DNA of 8,394 bases from UBA2279 sp034399355 (GTDB taxonomy: Bacteria; Actinomycetota; Coriobacteriia; Anaerosomatales; Anaerosomataceae). The notes under the pieces were generated by a model, which was not told where the DNA came from, ran no database searches, and was given only the letters and a program-made list of their open reading frames with translations. Position numbers and translations under genes: made by a program. Shown here in pieces: positions 6,348 to 8,394 of this stretch. Position 1 is the stretch's first letter. Every line of letters begins with the position of its first letter. The DNA is taken from positions 1-8,394 of the forward strand of contig JAXMMT010000013.1 in NCBI GenBank assembly GCA_034399355.1, in the 5' to 3' direction.

Positions 6348-6365
6348 CGAATCAAAGCAGACTCC

Positions 6366-6399
6366 GTGACAGTCCTGCTGGCGTACGGTACAGTGTACG
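6366..6399 (+). promoter_or_regulatory. Promoter and probable autoregulatory operator of the Phd-ParE pair
   Basis: A -35-like GTGACA (6366-6371) and a -10-like TACAGT (6389-6394) are separated by 17 bases. An imperfect palindrome, CGTAC (6382-6386)/GTACG (6395-6399), is centred on and covers the -10. Antitoxins of the Phd family, alone or with toxin, are known to repress their own promoters through such palindromes, so this is the likely binding site. The antitoxin start follows about 30 bases downstream of the -10. Confidence 0.6.
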
Positions 6400-6423
6400 T
6401 ATCGGCGACCTATGGAGGCCCTT

Positions 6424-6705
6424 ATGCCCAGTATCCGCCCTTCGACCGACGTTCTTCCCGTGACCGAGTTCCGGGCCAACACGTCGGCAATGCTCACGCG
6501 TATGCACGCCAGCAAGCGGCCTGTCATCCTCACTCAGCACGGACGGGGCGCCGCAGTCATCATGGACGTAGATGTCTACGAGCGGCTGCTCGATGAGATG
6601 GAGCTGCTCCGTGATATGCATATCTCTGAGGGTCAGATCGCGCGAGGTGAGGGTATTCCCCATGAGCAGGTGGTTGCGGAGTTGCGAGAGCGGCTTCTCG
6701 GATGA
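6424..6705 (+). CDS. Phd/YefM family antitoxin (93 aa)
   Basis: The ATG at 6424 follows GGAGG (6414-6418) by five bases; an in-frame ATG at 6412 would sit on that ribosome site and is rejected. The N-terminal domain has the family pattern: VTEFRAN near residue 14, then KRPVILTQHGRGAAVIMDVDVYERLLDE. This corresponds to the DNA-binding dimer fold of Phd/YefM. The tail beyond about residue 60, with MELLRDMHISEGQIARGEG, is the part that in this family wraps and neutralises the toxin. It overlaps the toxin gene by ATGA, so the two are translated together with antitoxin first. It is expected to repress its own promoter through the palindrome over the -10. Length and layout are normal and nothing appears damaged. 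Confidence 0.92.
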   Translation: MPSIRPSTDVLPVTEFRANTSAMLTRMHASKRPVILTQHGRGAAVIMDVDVYERLLDEMELLRDMHISEGQIARGEGIPHEQVVAELRERLLG

Positions 6706-6998
6706 GAGTGATTTGGGCGCCTTTGGCACGCGAACAGGTCGCGGACGCGTTCGCCTTCATCTCGGCTGAACGTCCGGCCGCCGCTCTGAACTGGTTCGAT
6801 GCGATTGTCGACCAGACTGGATCCCTGTCGACCTTCCCGGACATGGGCCGGATGATGCCCGAGGCCGGCCGGTCCGAAGTTCGCGAGGTCATCGTCGAGC
6901 CGTATCGCCTCATCTACCGGCGCGATCCGGACATGATCGTCATCATCGGCGTATTCCACTTCCGCCAAGAGGTGAATGAAGACGGTCTGTCCGGCTGA
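6702..6998 (+). CDS. RelE/ParE family toxin (98 aa)
   Basis: The ATG at 6702 overlaps the antitoxin TGA (ATGA). The sequence follows the ParE plan: a long N-terminal helical hairpin (LAREQVADAFAFISAERPAAALNWFDAI), the loop LSTFPDMGRMMPE, then the core strands SEVREVIVEPYRLIYRRDPD and MIVIIGVFHFRQEV. The MGRMMPE loop and the RE...YRLIYR strand pair are typical of ParE, which targets DNA gyrase, rather than of ribosome-dependent RelE; the split between the two by eye is not certain. It appears full-length and intact. The stop codon lies only five bases before the attC R'' box. Its presence next to the large defence cassette could help keep the array segment in the population, since loss of the pair frees toxin from its short-lived antitoxin. 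Confidence 0.92.
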   Translation: MRVIWAPLAREQVADAFAFISAERPAAALNWFDAIVDQTGSLSTFPDMGRMMPEAGRSEVREVIVEPYRLIYRRDPDMIVIIGVFHFRQEVNEDGLSG

Positions 6999-7003
6999 GA
7001 TCG

Positions 7004-7091
7004 GTCGAACAAAGAAATCGAGCCGACGGCGCGAGGTAGAATCAACCTGTGAGCGCTTGGCCGCGGCTCATTTCTAAGACGTACGTTAGGC
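7004..7091 (+). other. attC: attC recombination site 3 (88 bp)
   Basis: R'' is GTCGAAC (7004-7010) and R' is GTTAGGC (7085-7091). The L'' arm is AGAAAT 7013-7018, unpaired C7019, GAGCCG 7020-7025, unpaired A7026, CGGC 7027-7030. The L' arm is GCCG 7060-7063, CGGCTC 7064-7069, ATTTCT 7070-7075. All three blocks pair without mismatch. The primary sequence is unlike the other four sites; only the fold is conserved, as is normal for attC. Confidence 0.94.
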
Positions 7092-7530
7092 TCACCGCTT
7101 GGAGAATGGGATGACGAAGCGCAATCTGAACAGTCGGCACACCGCAGGCGACGGCCAGGTCCTTGCCGTTGCCTGGTACAGCGAGGTTGAGTGGGCCAAG
7201 TTGAAGCGGGCTGCGGCCGACCCCGACGCTCTCGACGACACGTACGCGGAGTGGTGTCGCGGCCATGCGGATCTCGTCAAGAATCTTCAGCGGGCGGGAG
7301 CCGACTACGTATCCGTACCTATGTTGGTTGAGGAGGTCTCCGGCTGGTGCACCAGCGAGGGCCGTCCTCTCGATGCCGCAGCAAGAGCCGAGTTCGTCGC
7401 CCGCAGGCACAGACTGCAGGAAGGCATGCCTGGGGGAGCCTAACACGCGCTTCCAGCAGATGGTGCGCCCGGTCAGGTATGCTCGGGAGGGAAGGCGCGG
7501 AGGGGCGCACCACAGCTGAAGCGCAACACG
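7086..7530 (+). mobile_element. Integron gene cassette 3 (445 bp), unknown gene
   Basis: It starts TTAGGC and ends at G7530. Its R'' GCCTAAC (7438-7444) is the exact reverse complement of its starting GTTAGGC. Only 25 bases precede the start codon, so there is no room for its own promoter; transcription likely comes from upstream cassettes or from within the preceding attC. Confidence 0.92.
7111..7443 (+). CDS. Cassette-borne protein of unknown function (110 aa)
   Basis: The ATG at 7111 follows GGAG (7101-7104) by six bases and is preferred to an in-frame TTG at 7099. The stop TAA falls inside the attC R'' box (GCCTAAC). The protein is soluble-looking and contains VLAVAWYSEVEWAKLKRAA, DDTYAEWCRGHADLVKNL, a Val-rich strand (ADYVSVPMLVEEVSGWC) and a tail SEGRPLDAAARAEFVARR. 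The spacing of W and Y/W residues and the closing 'RPLDAAARAEFVA' resemble small uncharacterised bacterial proteins that I have seen only as hypothetical. No metal site, nuclease motif or membrane segment is visible. Such orphan genes are typical of cassette arrays. I give no function. Confidence 0.82.
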   Translation: MTKRNLNSRHTAGDGQVLAVAWYSEVEWAKLKRAAADPDALDDTYAEWCRGHADLVKNLQRAGADYVSVPMLVEEVSGWCTSEGRPLDAAARAEFVARRHRLQEGMPGGA

Positions 7531-7536
7531 TTAGAT
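7438..7536 (+). other. attC: attC recombination site 4 (99 bp)
   Basis: R'' is GCCTAAC (7438-7444) and R' is GTTAGAT (7530-7536). The L'' arm is GCGCTT 7447-7452, unpaired C7453, CAGCAG 7454-7459 (one mismatch), unpaired A7460, TGGTGCGCCC 7461-7470. The L' arm is GGGCGCACCA 7503-7512, CAGCTG 7513-7518, AAGCGC 7519-7524. The inner 10-bp block is the longest of the five sites. R'' contains the stop codon of the preceding gene. Confidence 0.94.
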
Positions 7537-8260
7537 GCATGCGACGAATGGAGGTCGGCACTTGCGAACAAACATCGTGCTCATCGACTTCGAGAGCGTC
7601 CAGCCGGCATCTCTCGGCGCTTTGGAGCAGGGGCCCTACCGGGTGCTGATCTTCGTCGGCGCGAGGCAGGTGAAGCTGCCCTTCGAGCTCGCGTCCGCCG
7701 TCCAGCGCATGGGTGAAAGGGCCCGCTACATCAAGATGTCGGGCTCGGGGCCCAACGCCCTCGACTTCCACATCGCGTTCTACATCGGTGAGATGGCAAC
7801 GGAGGATCCGACAGCGTTCTTCCACATCATCTCCAAGGACACCGGTTTCGACCCGCTCATCAAGCACCTGAGGGCTCGACACATCTTCGCGGCGCGCTCG
7901 GCATCCATAGAAGCGATGCCCCCGGTCAAACCGAGTCTCAAGAAGTCAGCGCAGGAACGCGCGAGAGTAATCGTTGAAGCACTGCGTCAGCCCAAGAGCA
8001 CCAAGCCGCGCAGCGACAAGACGCTGGCACGACACATCACCACTCACTTCAAGGAGCAGCAGCTCTCGGAGATCGAAGTCCAGGCTGTCGTGAGAGCGCT
8101 GCAGGCCTCTGGACATGTCAGGGTCGCTGACGGGAAGGTCACCTACTCCCTCGACTAGCGGTCGCAAGCTCTTGGCGCAGCATCTAACCAGCGCATCCAG
8201 CAGAACGCCAGAAGCGATAAACTGAAGGAAGCGCAAAGCGTCTGCTGATGCGCAAACACG
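7531..8260 (+). mobile_element. Integron gene cassette 4: PIN-like nuclease (730 bp)
   Basis: It starts TTAGAT and ends at G8260. Its R'' ATCTAAC (8182-8188) is the exact reverse complement of its starting GTTAGAT. Only 31 bases lie between the cut point and the start codon, again leaving no space for a full promoter. Confidence 0.92.
7562..8158 (+). CDS. PIN-like domain ribonuclease with C-terminal winged-helix-like region (198 aa)
   Basis: The TTG at 7562 lies seven bases after GGAGG (7550-7554), the only good ribosome site. An in-frame ATG at 7535 sits in the attC R' box and adds an unlike 9-residue lead. From TTG the protein begins MRTNIVLIDFESVQP. Conserved acidic positions of PIN-like nucleases are visible: D9 and E11, D68 in GPNALDFHIAFYIG, and D93/D97 in ISKDTGFDPLIKHLR. 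This matches the PIN-like group often annotated as 'PIN-like domain protein'. Residues ~120-140 form a Lys/Pro-rich linker. Residues ~150-198 (LARHITTHF...VRALQASGHVRVADGKVTYSL) look like a winged helix, which may bind nucleic acid. Expected activity is metal-dependent single-stranded RNA cleavage in the cytoplasm. No antitoxin gene accompanies it, so if it is toxic its control must be internal or elsewhere. Confidence 0.88.
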   Translation: MRTNIVLIDFESVQPASLGALEQGPYRVLIFVGARQVKLPFELASAVQRMGERARYIKMSGSGPNALDFHIAFYIGEMATEDPTAFFHIISKDTGFDPLIKHLRARHIFAARSASIEAMPPVKPSLKKSAQERARVIVEALRQPKSTKPRSDKTLARHITTHFKEQQLSEIEVQAVVRALQASGHVRVADGKVTYSLD

Positions 8261-8266
8261 TTAGTC
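8182..8266 (+). other. attC: attC recombination site 5 (85 bp)
   Basis: R'' is ATCTAAC (8182-8188) and R' is GTTAGTC (8260-8266). The L'' arm is GCGCAT 8191-8196, unpaired C8197, CAGCAG 8198-8203, unpaired A8204, ACG 8205-8207. The L' arm is CGT 8239-8241, CTGCTG 8242-8247, ATGCGC 8248-8253. All blocks pair perfectly. It is clearly related to attC 1 across arms and loop. The T in R' breaks the purine rule of GTTRRRY. Confidence 0.94.
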
Positions 8267-8310
8267 CGCCTTCCGGAAGCGTCACCGTAGCAAGCAGGCA
8301 TAGTGGCGGG

Positions 8311-8316
8311 TAGAAT
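8311..8316 (+). promoter_or_regulatory. Candidate -10 element for the cassette 5 gene
   Basis: TAGAAT is one base off TATAAT and lies 18 bases before the start codon, close to the ribosome site GGAGG (8324-8328). No convincing -35 box is seen at 16-18 bases upstream. If real, the leader would be very short. This is a weak call. Confidence 0.25.
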
Positions 8317-8334
8317 AGGATACGGAGGTGCAGC

Positions 8335-8394
8335 ATGGTTGCAGTGATCGAGAACAAGCGTGATGCCATCGCCATCCTGTGTCGTCGGTACGGG
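8335..8394 (+). CDS. Probable nucleotidyltransferase (MNT-type) antitoxin, N-terminus only
   Basis: The ATG at 8335 follows GGAGG (8324-8328) by six bases. The visible 20 residues are MVAVIENKRDAIAILCRRYG. The pattern 'I..~~~~I..LCRRYG' is the usual opening of small Pol-beta-like nucleotidyltransferases, where the next residues would be a strand leading into a GSxxxG motif and a DxD pair. In MntA/HepT-like pairs such a protein modifies and silences a HEPN RNase toxin encoded next to it. Since the catalytic part is outside the window, the assignment rests on a short match by eye. Confidence 0.55.
   Translation, partial: MVAVIENKRDAIAILCRRYG

Larger units (their letters stand above)
6114..6423. 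other. 310-base stretch without a complete gene
   Basis: From the end of gene 5 to the next start codon this stretch holds, in order, the sixth ORF stub, a non-coding tail with an inverted repeat (6169-6244), an attC (6288-6347) and the promoter/operator of the toxin-antitoxin pair. Longer reading frames on either strand here look like shadows and have no supporting ribosome site or recognisable domain. No clear intrinsic terminator with a T tract is seen. Confidence 0.7.
6342..7085 (+). mobile_element. Integron gene cassette 2: toxin-antitoxin cassette (744 bp)
   Basis: It begins TTCGAC after the G6341 cut point and ends at G7085. Its R'' box GTCGAAC (7004-7010) is the exact reverse complement of its own starting GTTCGAC, although this departs from the R' consensus. 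It carries its own promoter, a Phd/YefM antitoxin and a ParE toxin. Self-expressed toxin-antitoxin cassettes are known to limit loss of neighbouring cassettes from integron arrays. Confidence 0.92.
8261..8394 (+). mobile_element. Integron gene cassette 5, 5' end only
   Basis: It begins TTAGTC and runs past the window edge. By the rule seen in the other cassettes, its own attC, outside the window, should start with R'' GACTAAC. The 68 bases between cut point and start codon are enough for a promoter. Confidence 0.85.

Noticed and set aside
5528..6355. 275-codon open frame on the - strand over the end of the SNF2-Mrr gene
   Set aside because: It lies antisense to clear SNF2 and Mrr motifs and is Ser/Arg-rich, typical of shadow frames in GC-rich coding DNA. 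It also runs through the attC.
60..8266. Recurring 'GCGCATCCAGC...GCGCAACACGTT' motifs as a CRISPR array or REP elements
   Set aside because: Spacing is one copy per gene, arms vary in sequence while the fold is constant, and the heptamer logic is that of attC sites. No regular repeat-spacer pattern exists.

Overview
This window is a stretch of an integron gene-cassette array. Five attC recombination sites (60-145, 6288-6347, 7004-7091, 7438-7536, 8182-8266) share one orientation, and all genes lie on the + strand, as expected for cassettes. Each attC has the R''/L''/L'/R' layout: an outer paired block, one unpaired C, a central 6-bp block, then an unpaired A on the top strand. The decisive evidence is that in all four complete cassettes the R'' heptamer at the end is the exact reverse complement of the R' heptamer where that same cassette begins. 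No integrase gene or attI site is in view, so the host and the type of integron (chromosomal or mobile) cannot be decided. The DNA is GC-rich by eye, with many GTG and TTG starts. That suits a high-GC environmental bacterium, but I would not name a phylum.

Layout: (0) the end of a cassette with the C-terminus of a probable HTH-type antitoxin or regulator; (1) an exceptionally long cassette, 140-6341 (6202 bp), holding a tightly coupled five-gene operon and the stub of a sixth ORF; (2) a Phd/YefM-ParE toxin-antitoxin cassette; (3) a cassette with a 110-aa protein of unknown function; (4) a cassette with a PIN-like ribonuclease fused to a probable winged helix; (5) the start of a cassette with a probable nucleotidyltransferase (MNT-type) antitoxin gene.

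The large cassette is the most interesting object. Its genes are: an unknown protein with a coiled-coil-like N-terminus; a P-loop-like protein with a Walker B-like strand but no visible Walker A; a BrxD-like (DUF2791-type) ATPase with intact Walker A and B; a small unknown protein; and a SNF2 helicase fused to an Mrr-type nuclease domain. Genes 2-5 and the sixth stub are linked by identical GTGA start/stop overlaps. No PglX methyltransferase, PglZ phosphatase, Lon-like protease or DISARM methylase is present, so this is neither BREX nor DISARM as usually defined. I infer an uncharacterised anti-phage or anti-plasmid system carried as one integron cassette. The truncated sixth ORF raises the possibility that the operon was clipped on capture.

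The flanking cassettes (toxin-antitoxin pairs, PIN nuclease) fit the known pattern of integron arrays carrying stability and defence functions. Cassettes 2 and 1 have plausible promoters of their own. Cassettes 3 and 4 have almost no 5' space and probably depend on read-through.
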